Of a DNA stretch of 64,000 nucleotides, positions 17,854 through 27,287 are shown piece by piece. Below the pieces are notes generated by a model. It was not told the DNA's origin and ran no database searches. It saw nothing but the letters and a program-made list of their open reading frames with translations. Both the position numbers and the translations under genes were made by a program. Numbering within the stretch: the first letter of the stretch is position 1; each line of letters starts with the position of its first letter. The DNA comes from a gamma proteobacterium symbiont of Ctena orbiculata. GTDB lineage: Bacteria; Pseudomonadota; Gammaproteobacteria; Chromatiales; Chromatiaceae. The DNA is taken from assembly GCA_003094555.1 (NCBI GenBank), contig NATW01000119.1, forward strand, positions 83,755 to 147,754. Direction: 5' to 3'.

Positions 17854-19082
17854 TGGCTGAGCGCATGATAATTCAGTGCCACGACAGTGACTGCAGCAAG
17901 GTCAGTTGGGTGGTCAAGGGCGGCATCAATCCGCAACCAGCCGAAGGCACCCTGGTGGAAGCCGCGAAACTGGCCAAGGGCAGGCGTACCCTGGTTATCA
18001 TTCCCGCCACCGAGCTGCTCATCACAGAGGTAAGGATCCCTACCAAAAACCGTCAACGCCTTATTCAAGCGATCCCATTCTCGCTTGAGAACGAACTCAC
18101 CGAAGATGTCGCTCAGCTTCACTTTGCCGCCGGCAATATGAACAAAGAGAACATTACCCCGGTCCTGGTGATCGCCAAACAGAGGATCGAACACTGGTTG
18201 GGGATGCTTGAAACAGCGGGTATCCAGCCTATCGGTATCTACGTCGACCTGCTCTCACTACCCCACGAGAGTGACGCCTGGACCCTCTATCAGGACAATC
18301 ATATTCTGAATGTCCGCACCAATGGAGAGACTGGCTTCAGTGTCGACGCCATCAACGGCGAGGCGACGCTCAGACTGGCGCTCCAACAAGAGGGCGAGCA
18401 ACCCCCCGGCAAAATCGATCTCTACCATCTCCGTGACACACAGGATTTGATCGATCTATCCCAGCTTGACGGTGACTACGAAGTCAACACCAGGCAACTC
18501 GATTCACCCACCGAGCTGACCACCCTCCTGGCTGACAATCTCTTCGAAAAACAGCAGATCAATCTCCTCCAGGGTGACTATCTACGGGTTGACAAGCTGA
18601 CCCTGCAATGGAAGCGATGGCTTCCCGCTGCCGTGTTGGCGGCGATTTTCATTGGTCTCAGTCTGCTGTTGAGCGTTCAGGAATATCGCGAAAACAAACA
18701 ACAGAGCATTGCACTGCAAAAGCAGATAAGAGAGACCTTTCAACAGGCCTTCCCAGAGGTAAAACGGGTTGTCGATCCCAAGGTACAGATGGAGCAGAAG
18801 TTGAAGCAACTGCGCCGCGGAGAGTCCGGCAGTTTCATTCAATTTGCCAGCCTTTTCGTACCTGCCGCTTCGGTGATAAAAAGCAGTCCCAATACCACCC
18901 TGGAAAGCATCAGCTTCCGGGATGGAAAGCTCGATCTGCAATTAACCATCAAAGAGCTGCAGGCATTGGAGAATTTGAAACAGACCATCGAGGCCAAAAA
19001 ACTGGCGGTAGAGATCCGTTCGGCCAATGCCACCGGAAACCAGGTCACATCCCATATTCGAATCACTGGAGTAAGTCCATGA
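17853..19082 (+). CDS. gspL: Type II secretion inner-membrane platform protein GspL
   Basis: Bitopic inner-membrane protein, 409 residues. The cytoplasmic actin-like domain (about 1-240) binds the GspE ATPase. One membrane segment lies near residues 252-272 (WLPAAVLAAIFIGLSLLLSV), followed by a periplasmic ferredoxin-like domain. The N-terminal pattern VVKGGINPQPAEGTLVEAA and RTLVIIPATELLITEVRIP is typical. The start overlaps gspK by 1 nt and the stop overlaps gspM (ATGA), so tight translational coupling is likely. Confidence 0.93.
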   Translation: MAERMIIQCHDSDCSKVSWVVKGGINPQPAEGTLVEAAKLAKGRRTLVIIPATELLITEVRIPTKNRQRLIQAIPFSLENELTEDVAQLHFAAGNMNKENITPVLVIAKQRIEHWLGMLETAGIQPIGIYVDLLSLPHESDAWTLYQDNHILNVRTNGETGFSVDAINGEATLRLALQQEGEQPPGKIDLYHLRDTQDLIDLSQLDGDYEVNTRQLDSPTELTTLLADNLFEKQQINLLQGDYLRVDKLTLQWKRWLPAAVLAAIFIGLSLLLSVQEYRENKQQSIALQKQIRETFQQAFPEVKRVVDPKVQMEQKLKQLRRGESGSFIQFASLFVPAASVIKSSPNTTLESISFRDGKLDLQLTIKELQALENLKQTIEAKKLAVEIRSANATGNQVTSHIRITGVSP

Positions 19083-19570
19083 AAGAGTGGTGGCAGTCAA
19101 AAACGCCCCAGGAGCACATGGCCATGATCATCGGTGCAGCAGCCATCTTACTGCTACTGGTCTATCTGCTTATGTGGCGGCCATTCAATCAGGCACTGGA
19201 AAAGCAGGTCCTGTTGGTGGAGAGTCAGCAAGTCACCCTGAGCTGGATGCAGGACAATCTCGGTCTGGTCAAGCGCCTGCGCAGTGAACAAAAGGGTCGT
19301 GGCGCCAGCAGCAACGAAGCACTGCTCACATTGGTCGACAGAACGGCAAAGAAGATTCAACTCAGACAGCAGATCCAGCGCATCAAACCCCAGGGAGACA
19401 ATGGGGTTCAATTGTGGGTTGAGCAGGCCCCATTCGACACCATCCTAAAATGGCTGGGAGATCTGACCCAGACCCATGCCATCGAGATCGACTCCCTGAC
19501 CATCGACAGGCAAGAAAAATCGGGGCTGGTCAATGCACGCCTGGTGCTGCAGCGGGAGGGAGAATCCTGA
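19079..19570 (+). CDS. gspM: Type II secretion inner-membrane protein GspM
   Basis: Inner-membrane partner of GspL, 163 residues. It has a short cytoplasmic N-terminus (MKEWWQSKTPQEH), one membrane segment (about 15-33), a coiled-coil part, and a periplasmic domain containing PFDTILKWLGDLTQTHAIEIDSL, the usual GspM signature. The start ATG at 19079 overlaps the gspL stop. A much longer open frame upstream in the same register is not real because it lies inside gspL. The stop overlaps gspN (TGATG). Confidence 0.93.
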   Translation: MKEWWQSKTPQEHMAMIIGAAAILLLLVYLLMWRPFNQALEKQVLLVESQQVTLSWMQDNLGLVKRLRSEQKGRGASSNEALLTLVDRTAKKIQLRQQIQRIKPQGDNGVQLWVEQAPFDTILKWLGDLTQTHAIEIDSLTIDRQEKSGLVNARLVLQREGES

Positions 19571-20325
19571 TGCGCTGGTGGAGTTATCTATTGATCGGTC
19601 TAGGTGGTTACCTGATTTTTCTGCTTGTGGAGATACCGGCACAACACATCGTGGGCTGGGCCCTGGCCGATAACGGCAAACTACCCTTTTCCTATGCCAG
19701 TATCAAAGGGAGCCTCTGGCGAGGCAAAATGGAGGCCATTAACTACCAGGGAACCCCCCTCGACAAATTGAAATGGCGCTTCACACCCAGCGGCCTGTTG
19801 CTCGGTAGAATCGGTTTCGACCTTGAATTGCGGCACATGAATCACAAGGTCGATGTCAATTTAGCCCGCACCCTTGGCGGTAGTTTGCTATTGAATAGTG
19901 TAGAGGGACAACTGCCGGCATCTATGATCGCCAAGCTGGCGAAGCTCAATCAGATCAGTGTTGATGGTGAGGTTGATCTCGATCTGGACCATATCGCCAT
20001 AGAGACACAGCGTGTCACCTCGGCAGAAGGTGAGATCCAGTGGCTCAATCCCGCACTGCTGAGTCCATTCAGTCTTAAAGAGGGCAATCTTAAAGCTGAT
20101 GTGAAAACAGACGATAACGGCAATATAAATATCAAGATCAATGATCTGGGCGGAGGCACCTCGGTGGATGGTGAACTGAGTCTCACAAACGCGGGAAACT
20201 ATAATCTGAGCGGCGCCATCAAACCTGGCGCGGGGTCTGACCCCGGTTTGAGCAACGCTTTGAAGGCCGTTGCAAAAAGCCAACCTGATGGTAGTTATCG
20301 GATCAGTTTCAGCGGTAGTCTATAG
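19570..20325 (+). CDS. gspN: Type II secretion protein GspN
   Basis: Inner-membrane anchored periplasmic protein, 251 residues. It has an N-terminal membrane segment (SYLLIGLGGYLIFLLVEIPA) and the GspN signature SLWRGK followed by LKWRFTPSGLLLGRIGFDLEL. GspN is found in a subset of type II systems and its role is unclear; it may take part in secretin assembly. ATG 19570 overlaps the gspM stop. After this gene the operon has its only sizeable gap (about 208 nt) before gspD, containing the palindrome at 20396-20417. Confidence 0.92.
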   Translation: MRWWSYLLIGLGGYLIFLLVEIPAQHIVGWALADNGKLPFSYASIKGSLWRGKMEAINYQGTPLDKLKWRFTPSGLLLGRIGFDLELRHMNHKVDVNLARTLGGSLLLNSVEGQLPASMIAKLAKLNQISVDGEVDLDLDHIAIETQRVTSAEGEIQWLNPALLSPFSLKEGNLKADVKTDDNGNINIKINDLGGGTSVDGELSLTNAGNYNLSGAIKPGAGSDPGLSNALKAVAKSQPDGSYRISFSGSL

Positions 20326-20395
20326 ATGTTTTCTGTGATCGGGAGCGACTAACCAGGCCAATACAGGCCTGTATGCCAACGCCCCATCATCTGCT

Positions 20396-20417
20396 AATAT
20401 ATAATGCATTATATATT
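20396..20417. promoter_or_regulatory. Perfect 22-bp AT-rich palindrome before gspD
   Basis: The half-site AATATATAATG is followed directly by its exact reverse complement, with no loop. A second perfect palindrome, ATACAGGCCTGTAT, lies at 20361-20374. Both sit in the only long gap of the gsp operon. The AT-rich one contains TATAAT-like hexamers on both strands. It may be a regulator binding site or an internal promoter for gspD-E-F; this is inference. Confidence 0.6.
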
Positions 20418-20533
20418 TAACATAAACCCATGATGAATAAAGATTTTCACCATCAACATATTAGACTGCCCCAAATCTCCCACCAGCAGGTGTCACGATT
20501 CGGGTGCGAGACTTCGATGGAACCGATTCAACT

Positions 20534-22540
20534 ATGAGTATTTTGCCAACCCTTTTCATGGATAGACAGCTCCCACGCACCGGCCCGATCTCACGCCTGG
20601 CCCTTATGCTGTACACCGTTGCCATGCTTAATCTTGCGTGGATCCCGCTCGGCCATGCAGAGCAGATTACCCTCAATCTGAACAATGCCGATATCGAGGC
20701 ACTGATCAAGACGGTGTCGGAACACACCGGAAAGAATTTCGTCATCGACCCCAGGGTGAAGGGGAAAGTGACTGTGATCTCGGCCCATCCCATGGCTCGG
20801 GAAGAGTTCTATCAGGTCTTTCTCTCCATACTCGAAGTGCATGGTTTCTCCACCATCCCCAGCGGGGATGTGATCAAGGTGGTCCCCGATGTGAAGGCCA
20901 AACAGGGTGGGATTCCCACCGTCAATGCACTCGGCCAGCTTCCTGGTGATCAGATCGTCACCCGTATCATCCAGGTCAAGAACGTCACCTCTGCGCAGCT
21001 GGTACCGATCCTGAGACCCCTGATACCCCAGGAGGGTCATCTCGCCGCGTATCCGGACACCAATGTCCTGATCATCTCCGATCGGCGTCAGAATGTTGAC
21101 CGGCTGATGAAGATAATCGATCAGATCGACAAGGTGAGCGACAGCTCCATTGAAGTGATCACCCTGCAGCATGCATCCGCTGCCGAGGTGGTGCGCATTC
21201 TCAACGGCTTGCAGACCCCGGCCGCCAAGGGGGCAAGAAAGAATGCGACGAAACTGGTTGCCGATGAGCGTACCAATAGCGTTTTGATCAGCGGCGACCC
21301 AACCGCAAGGCTACGCTCACGGGTGATCATCGAACATCTGGATACCCCGTTCGACAATGCAGGCAATGCCCAGGTTATCTATCTGAAGTATGCCAATGCC
21401 GTCGACCTGGTACAGGTATTGACCGGTGTCAGCGAAAACCTGGAAAAGAGCGAACAGGCAGGCGGCAAAACCGCCAAGGGTAAGCCCAAGGTTCCGACCG
21501 ATATCCAGGCGGACGAGGCTGCGAATGCCTTGATCATCACCGCCCCGCCGGACCAGTTCAGATCCCTGCAGGCGATTATCCGTAAACTCGATATCCGCCG
21601 CGCCCAGGTCCTGGTGGAGGCGATCATCGCGGAAGTCTCCTACGACAAGGCAAAGCAGCTGGGGGTGCAGTGGATCGTCGACGGCACACCGGATGACAAA
21701 GGGCCCATCGGTGTCATCAACCTGGGCTCTCCGGCCATTTCGGACATCGCCACCGCTGCGGCAACCGGAAGCGGGGTTTCCCTCGGCCCAGGCACCTCAC
21801 TCGGCTTTGGAAGATTCAACAGTGACAGGTTGAATTTCGCTGCCCTGATCCAGGCCCTGGAGAGTGATTCCACCACCAACATTCTCTCCACACCCAGTAT
21901 CACCACCCTGGACAATCAGGAAGCGGAGATCGTGATCGGTCAGAACGTGCCCTTTATCACCGGCTCTTTTAGTTCCACCGGCGGTACCAGCAGCTCGGTA
22001 AATCCCTTCCAGACCGTTCAGCGGGAGGATGTGGGCCTGACCCTGAAGGTGAAGCCGCAGATCAACGAAGGCAACTCGATCCAGTTGGAGATAGAACAGG
22101 AGATCTCCAGTATCAATAGCTCTGCCAGTACCGGAACCAGCGATATCGTCACCAACAAACGCACCATCAAGACAGTGGTCATGGTTGATGATGGTAATAC
22201 CATCGTGTTGGGCGGATTGATCGAGGAGGATCTGCAACAGGTCGAAGAGAAGGTGCCGATACTGGGCGATGTGCCTATCCTGGGAGCACTGTTTCGCTCC
22301 AATAGAACCAGCAAGGTAAAACGGAATCTGATGGTTTTTCTACGCCCGGTTGTGATCCGGGATGATGCCGTCAACACCCAGATTGCCAGCGAAAAGTACA
22401 ACTTCTTCCGTGCCCAGCAACTCAAGATGAAGCAGCAGGGCGTAAATCTGATGTCGGATGAGGAGACGCCGGTACTACCAGCACGCTTCGGCACCCTCGC
22501 GCCCCCATTTGATGATGAAGAGCTGGAACCCGAACTCTGA
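20534..22540 (+). CDS. gspD: Type II secretion outer-membrane secretin GspD
   Basis: Secretin that forms the outer-membrane gate. From ATG 20534 it has 668 residues with a signal peptide ending GHAEQ. N0 domain: [40 protein letters not shown]1-N3 repeats follow. The secretin core has [13 protein letters not shown] and [14 protein letters not shown], then [26 protein letters not shown] and [17 protein letters not shown]. No lipobox is seen, so it may need a pilotin or GspN-type help. An upstream in-frame GTG at 20504 is possible but gives a poorer signal sequence. gspE follows after 17 bp. Confidence 0.95.
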   Translation: MSILPTLFMDRQLPRTGPISRLALMLYTVAMLNLAWIPLGHAEQITLNLNNADIEALIKTVSEHTGKNFVIDPRVKGKVTVISAHPMAREEFYQVFLSILEVHGFSTIPSGDVIKVVPDVKAKQGGIPTVNALGQLPGDQIVTRIIQVKNVTSAQLVPILRPLIPQEGHLAAYPDTNVLIISDRRQNVDRLMKIIDQIDKVSDSSIEVITLQHASAAEVVRILNGLQTPAAKGARKNATKLVADERTNSVLISGDPTARLRSRVIIEHLDTPFDNAGNAQVIYLKYANAVDLVQVLTGVSENLEKSEQAGGKTAKGKPKVPTDIQADEAANALIITAPPDQFRSLQAIIRKLDIRRAQVLVEAIIAEVSYDKAKQLGVQWIVDGTPDDKGPIGVINLGSPAISDIATAAATGSGVSLGPGTSLGFGRFNSDRLNFAALIQALESDSTTNILSTPSITTLDNQEAEIVIGQNVPFITGSFSSTGGTSSSVNPFQTVQREDVGLTLKVKPQINEGNSIQLEIEQEISSINSSASTGTSDIVTNKRTIKTVVMVDDGNTIVLGGLIEEDLQQVEEKVPILGDVPILGALFRSNRTSKVKRNLMVFLRPVVIRDDAVNTQIASEKYNFFRAQQLKMKQQGVNLMSDEETPVLPARFGTLAPPFDDEELEPEL

Positions 22541-22557
22541 TCGGCGAGGTAAGGCGT

Positions 22558-24114
22558 ATGTCTGATAACCTCTCACCCTCATCGCATATGGCCGACGAAC
22601 TCGACGTTGAATCGGTGCTGCTGGATGAGGTCACCCAGACACCAATACAACTGCCCTATGCCTTTGCCCGTCGCCATGGTGTCGTCATCGTCAAGGATGA
22701 TGAGCTGGATGAGCTGCAGCTGATACACAAACCTGGCGTCTCCCTGAAAGTACTGAATGAGGTACGCCGACTCTTCTCGAAGCCCTTGATCTATACCCAG
22801 GTCGAAGAGGAGGCACTGGAGAAACAGCTCTCCCTGATCTATGAATCGGGTTCGAAACAGTCGAGTCAGATCATGGAGACCATGGGTGACGACATCGACC
22901 TGGACAATGCAGCGCGGGCGTTAAACCAGCCGGAAGATCTGCTTGAGAGTGACGACGATGCCCCGATCATCAGATTGATCAATGCCCTGTTTACCGAAGC
23001 GATCAAGGAGCAGGCCTCGGATATCCATATCGAGCCCTACGAAAACCGCCTGGTGGTACGTTTCCGAGTGGATGGTGTATTGCGCGAAGTCCTCACCCCA
23101 CCGCGCACCGTGGCCTCTTTTCTGGTCTCGCGCATCAAGGTCATGGCGCAACTGGATATTGCCGAAAAACGCATTCCCCAGGACGGACGCATCTCACTCA
23201 AGGTAGGCAATCGCCCGGTGGACGTTCGCGTCTCCACCCTCCCCTCCAGTTATGGCGAACGGGTGGTTTTACGTCTGCTGGACAAGCAGGCGGGTCGCCT
23301 CGACCTGGAACAGCTCGGTATGGCAAAGGAGCTGCTGATCCAGGTCGATCCGGGCATCATCAAACGTCCTCACGGCATCTTTCTGGTCACAGGCCCCACC
23401 GGCTCGGGTAAGACCACTACCCTGTATGCGGCCTTGAGCCGACTCAACACCCAGAGCCGGAATATCGTTACCGTGGAAGATCCCATTGAGTATTACCTCG
23501 ATGGCATTGGACAGACCCAGGTCAACAACAAGGTGGATCTCACCTTTGCCCGCGGCTTACGGGCCATATTACGTCAGGATCCGGACGTGGTGATGGTGGG
23601 TGAGATCCGCGACCTTGAAACCGCCCAGATCGCGGTACAAGCCAGTTTGACCGGCCATCTGGTGATGTCGAGTCTGCATACCAATACCGCCATCGGCAGT
23701 ATCACCCGTCTGCGCGACATGGGTGTGGAACCCTTTCTGCTCTCATCGAGCTTGATCGGGGTACTTGCACAGCGCCTGGTGCGCACCCTCTGCCCCCACT
23801 GCAAGTCACCCTATACCGCCAGCGAAGAGGAGTTGAAGGTGTTGGGACGCCCCACAACCGAAGAGGTGACCCTGTTTACGCCTAATGGTTGCGAGAAGTG
23901 TCACCAGCACGGCTACATGGGAAGAACCGGCATCTATGAGCTGATTACCATCGATGAGACCCTGCGCAACCTGATCCATAAGGGCAGCGGTGAAATCGAA
24001 ATGCTGGAGCATGCCCGAACCATGAGCGAGAGTATTCGTCAGGACGGCATGAAGCGTGTACTCAACGGCGATACCACGATCGACGAGATCATTCGCGTAA
24101 CCCAGGAGGGTTGA
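22558..24114 (+). CDS. gspE: Type II secretion ATPase GspE
   Basis: Cytoplasmic hexameric ATPase that powers pseudopilus assembly, 518 residues. The N-terminal domains (N1E/N2E) bind GspL. Catalytic features are Walker [16 protein letters not shown], the Asp box TVEDPIEY, Walker B region [22 protein letters not shown], and the His box [12 protein letters not shown]. The zinc-binding C-terminal loop has two CxxC pairs (CPHC and CEKC). All key residues are intact. It lies between gspD and gspF, 6 bp before the latter. Confidence 0.97.
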   Translation: MSDNLSPSSHMADELDVESVLLDEVTQTPIQLPYAFARRHGVVIVKDDELDELQLIHKPGVSLKVLNEVRRLFSKPLIYTQVEEEALEKQLSLIYESGSKQSSQIMETMGDDIDLDNAARALNQPEDLLESDDDAPIIRLINALFTEAIKEQASDIHIEPYENRLVVRFRVDGVLREVLTPPRTVASFLVSRIKVMAQLDIAEKRIPQDGRISLKVGNRPVDVRVSTLPSSYGERVVLRLLDKQAGRLDLEQLGMAKELLIQVDPGIIKRPHGIFLVTGPTGSGKTTTLYAALSRLNTQSRNIVTVEDPIEYYLDGIGQTQVNNKVDLTFARGLRAILRQDPDVVMVGEIRDLETAQIAVQASLTGHLVMSSLHTNTAIGSITRLRDMGVEPFLLSSSLIGVLAQRLVRTLCPHCKSPYTASEEELKVLGRPTTEEVTLFTPNGCEKCHQHGYMGRTGIYELITIDETLRNLIHKGSGEIEMLEHARTMSESIRQDGMKRVLNGDTTIDEIIRVTQEG

Positions 24115-24120
24115 TCAACC

Positions 24121-25332
24121 TTGGACGCCTTTGAATACGTAGCACTCGACCCAACGGGGAAGGAGCGACGCGGCGTACTGGAGGGTGACAGCCCGAGACA
24201 GGTACGTCAGCAACTACGGGAGTCGGGCCTTACACCCCTCAGCATCGATGTGGCCAGCGGCGCCACTCAGGCGAGAAAAAGCAGCCTTTTTCAACGCCAG
24301 ATCAACGCCATGGAGCTGGCATTGATCACCCGCCAGATGGCAACCCTGTTAAAGTCCGGCCTACCTCTTGAACATGTTCTCAAGACAACCGCATCCCAAT
24401 CCGACAAGCGTCACGTGGAGCGCACCCTGCTGGCGGTCAGAGCCAAGGTATTGGAGGGTCGCACCCTGGCGGATGGCTTGAATGAATTTCCCAAGACCTT
24501 TCCCGAACTCTATATCAAGACCGTCTCCTCAGGGGAGCAATCTGGGCACCTGGATGTGGTACTGGAACGTCTTGCCGACTATACGGAGCAGCGCCAGCAG
24601 ATGCGCCAGAAGACCATCTTCGCCCTCTTCTATCCGGCACTGTTGACTATCGTCTCTTTTCTCATCGTGGTCGGCCTGTTGACCTATATCGTGCCCCAGG
24701 TTACACGGGTGTTCGAAACCATGCAGGCGGAACTGCCCTGGATTACCCGGGCCCTGATGACTACCAGTGATGTGTTTCGCAGCTACGGCATCTATATTTT
24801 TATCCTGGTTCTGCTGTTCGGACTCCTGTTCAGCTATCTGTTGAGAAAACCCGGCCCCAAACGCTGGTGGCATAAAACCATGTTACGCATCCCCCTGGTG
24901 GGACGCCTGGTTCGCACCTCCAATGCCGCACGCTTTTCCCGAACCTTGAGTATCATGGCGGCCAGTAGCGTACCGATCCTGGACTCGATGCGTATCGCAT
25001 CCCAGGTATTGACCAACATGCCCATGCGCAACGCCGTAGAGGAAGCCACCTTACGGGTACGCGAGGGTACCAGCCTCTACCAGGCCTTGGATAAGACCGG
25101 CTACTTCCCACCCATGACCCTCAGCCTGCTGGCGAGCGGTGAATCGAGTGGCAACCTGGAAGGCATGTTGGAACGATCGGCGGATATCCAGGAGCGGGAG
25201 ATCGAGACCCTGGTCTCGACCATACAAGGACTGTTCGAACCCATCCTGATCCTGGTGATGGGGGGTATAGTACTGGTTATCGTGCTGGCCATACTGCTCC
25301 CTATCTTCGACCTCAATCAACTGGTAGGCTGA
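24121..25332 (+). CDS. gspF: Type II secretion platform protein GspF
   Basis: Polytopic inner-membrane platform protein, 403 residues, TTG start with AGGAGGG 10 nt upstream. It begins DAFEYVALDPTGKERRGVLEGDS, the usual GspF opening. Two repeated T2SSF domains follow, with KSGLPLEHVLKT and SSVPILDSMRIASQVL. Three hydrophobic segments are visible, near residues 168-192, 217-240 and 375-398. The end is VLAILLPIFDLNQLVG. Last canonical gene of the gsp cluster; the Sel1 lipoprotein follows after 4 bp. Confidence 0.96.
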   Translation: MDAFEYVALDPTGKERRGVLEGDSPRQVRQQLRESGLTPLSIDVASGATQARKSSLFQRQINAMELALITRQMATLLKSGLPLEHVLKTTASQSDKRHVERTLLAVRAKVLEGRTLADGLNEFPKTFPELYIKTVSSGEQSGHLDVVLERLADYTEQRQQMRQKTIFALFYPALLTIVSFLIVVGLLTYIVPQVTRVFETMQAELPWITRALMTTSDVFRSYGIYIFILVLLFGLLFSYLLRKPGPKRWWHKTMLRIPLVGRLVRTSNAARFSRTLSIMAASSVPILDSMRIASQVLTNMPMRNAVEEATLRVREGTSLYQALDKTGYFPPMTLSLLASGESSGNLEGMLERSADIQEREIETLVSTIQGLFEPILILVMGGIVLVIVLAILLPIFDLNQLVG

Positions 25333-25336
25333 TGTC

Positions 25337-25684
25337 ATGAAAATCCATCCACAACTGAAATTGACCCTGTTCTTACTCGGCCTGCTACCAGGTCTGATTG
25401 CATTGAATGGCTGCAGCACCACCCCTGACAGTGAAATGGACGAAACCGCCGCCATTCTCACAGAGGCCCACAAGGCATATAACATCAAGGCCTACAAGAA
25501 GGTTTTTCAATTGATCTTCCCCCTGGCCGCCGCCGGTAACGACAAGGCCCAATATGCCCTGGGCTATCTTTTCTACTATGGCTTGGGTGTTCAAAAGAGC
25601 GAGCGCCAGGCCATGCATTGGATTCAACAGGCCGCGGCACAAGGCAACCCAAAGGCGCGAAAGGCGCTGATTCCGAATCAATAA
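25337..25684 (+). CDS. Small Sel1-repeat lipoprotein at the end of the gsp operon
   Basis: A 115-residue predicted lipoprotein: hydrophobic signal ending LIALNGC, then a Sel1-type helical repeat (AAGNDKAQYALGYLFYYGLGVQKSERQAMHWIQQAAAQGNPKARKAL). Sel1 repeats mediate protein contacts. It begins 4 bp after gspF, so it is probably co-transcribed with the type II genes. A small lipoprotein there might act as pilotin for GspD or as an assembly factor, but it is not recognisable as GspS; the role is inference. Confidence 0.8.
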   Translation: MKIHPQLKLTLFLLGLLPGLIALNGCSTTPDSEMDETAAILTEAHKAYNIKAYKKVFQLIFPLAAAGNDKAQYALGYLFYYGLGVQKSERQAMHWIQQAAAQGNPKARKALIPNQ

Positions 25685-25722
25685 ACGATGCTTGATCGCA
25701 GCTGATTCAGCTTACCTGCAAC

Positions 25723-25827
25723 GGTGCGGCAAGTCGCATCCTACACCTTATCACTCACCCGTAGCGATGCGACAAGTCGCACCCTATATCTGAAGTTTTG
25801 CGTAGTGTAGGGTGGGGCCGCCCCACC
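25723..25827. repeat. Dispersed GC-rich palindromes between the Sel1 gene and hemN
   Basis: Three units of the same family as at 2997-3096: GGTGCGGCAAGTCGCATCCTA (degenerate) at 25723-25743, GCGATGCGACAAGTCGCACC at about 25764-25782, and GGTGGGG-CCG-CCCCACC at 25811-25827. The first two face each other like those at 3040-3096 but carry substitutions. The site lies between convergent genes and may help end both transcripts. Confidence 0.8.
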
Positions 25828-25845
25828 ATGGAGCATATAATTCGC

Positions 25846-27231
25846 TCAGATCACCTTGGAGAAACTTCCTTGAGACTGCTTGCTGCTGAGGTAGGCATCA
25901 AACTGCATACAGATATTTCTGATCAACAGGCGCCCCCTCGGCATAACCTTGATCTCACTATCATCGATGCTTAGCAGGCCATCCGCGGCCATCCCCTGCA
26001 AGGATTCGATTTCGTTGCCAAAGTACTCCTTGAACACGATACCCCAACGCCTTTCAACATCTGCCAGGGACAGGGAAAAGTGGCATATAAGACGGGTAAT
26101 CACATCCCGGCGCAACAGATCGTCAGTGGTCAATTCCACGCCACGGAAGACCGCCAGTCTGTCACTGTCGATACGCAGGTAATACTCATCCAGGCTGCGC
26201 ATGTTTTGCGCATAGCTCGGACCCACCATGCCGATCGATGTGGCTCCCAGGCCGATCAGGTCGCAATCGGCATGGGTCGAATAGCCCTGAAAATTGCGAT
26301 ACAGGGTGCCATCCTGCTGCGCCAGCACCAACTCATCATTCGGCTTGGCGAAGTGGTCCATGCCGACGTAGACATAACCTGCTGCCGACAGCTTGTCGAT
26401 GGTCATCTGCAGGATATCCAGCTTCTCCTGGGGGGGCGGCAGCTCATCCTCATTGATACGCCGCTGCGGTTTGAAACGCTCAGGCAGGTGGGCATAGTTG
26501 AACACCGAGAGGCGGTCGGGATCGACCTCGAGTATCTGGTCGAGGGTGCTGGAGAAGCTCTCCACACTCTGAAAAGGGAGTCCATAGATGAGATCGATGC
26601 TGGTAGAGCGAAAGCCTTCGTCCCGCGCTTTTTGCAGCACGCCCAGTGTCTCCTCCTTACTCTGAATCCGGTTGACCGCTTTCTGCACCCTCGGATCGAA
26701 ATCCTGCACCCCCAGGCTCATGCGGTTGAATCCCAACTCCCTGAGCAGTTTGATGGTATCCCCTTGCGCCTCCCTGGGATCAATCTCTATGGAATATTCA
26801 CCACTATCATCATCCAGCAGGGTGAAGGCACGGCGTGTCTGGGCAACCAGTTCGCGCATCTCATCCTGGCTGATAAAGGTGGGTGTACCCCCACCCCAGT
26901 GGAGTTGGGTCACCACTCTCGATGAGTCGAACAACTCGGACTGCATGCGCAACTCTTTATAGATCCGTTCAAGATAGCCGGCCGCCATGCTGCGATCCTT
27001 GGTGGCCACCTTGTTACAGGCACAGTAGAAGCAGACCGTGTCGCAAAAGGGTATATGGAAATAGAGCGACAGGGGATTACCGGTCTGGTTGCTCTCTCTC
27101 GCGACCCGCTTGTATTCGTCTTCGTTAAAACCGTCATGAAACTGGACCGCGGTGGGATAGGAGGTGTAGCGCGGGCCACTCTGATCATATTTGGCGATCA
27201 GCTCGAGATCGAATTGTGTCGAATGATCCAT
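25846..27231 (-). CDS. hemN: Oxygen-independent coproporphyrinogen III oxidase
   Basis: Radical-SAM enzyme of haem synthesis that decarboxylates coproporphyrinogen III without oxygen, 461 residues. The cluster motif CDTVCFYCAC supplies C63, C67 and C70, with C72 also conserved. Other signatures are RYTSYPTAVQF near the start, HWGGGTPTF, GFNRMSLGVQDFDPRVQKAVNRIQ, and STHADCDLIGLGATSIG. It matches true HemN rather than HemW by length and by the C-terminal HemN domain. No neighbour works in haem synthesis. A small conserved gene of unknown role lies 56 bp upstream. Regulation by oxygen is expected but no FNR box was identified. Confidence 0.97.
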   Translation of the reverse strand: MDHSTQFDLELIAKYDQSGPRYTSYPTAVQFHDGFNEDEYKRVARESNQTGNPLSLYFHIPFCDTVCFYCACNKVATKDRSMAAGYLERIYKELRMQSELFDSSRVVTQLHWGGGTPTFISQDEMRELVAQTRRAFTLLDDDSGEYSIEIDPREAQGDTIKLLRELGFNRMSLGVQDFDPRVQKAVNRIQSKEETLGVLQKARDEGFRSTSIDLIYGLPFQSVESFSSTLDQILEVDPDRLSVFNYAHLPERFKPQRRINEDELPPPQEKLDILQMTIDKLSAAGYVYVGMDHFAKPNDELVLAQQDGTLYRNFQGYSTHADCDLIGLGATSIGMVGPSYAQNMRSLDEYYLRIDSDRLAVFRGVELTTDDLLRRDVITRLICHFSLSLADVERRWGIVFKEYFGNEIESLQGMAADGLLSIDDSEIKVMPRGRLLIRNICMQFDAYLSSKQSQGSFSKVI

Positions 27232-27287
27232 GGATTGATTTTCTCTAATTAAATTTGGTTATCGATGAACAGGTGGTAACCAATAGG

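Noticed and set aside
26080..26925. 281-codon open frame on the plus strand
   Set aside because: Antisense to hemN, which has intact radical-SAM motifs on the other strand.
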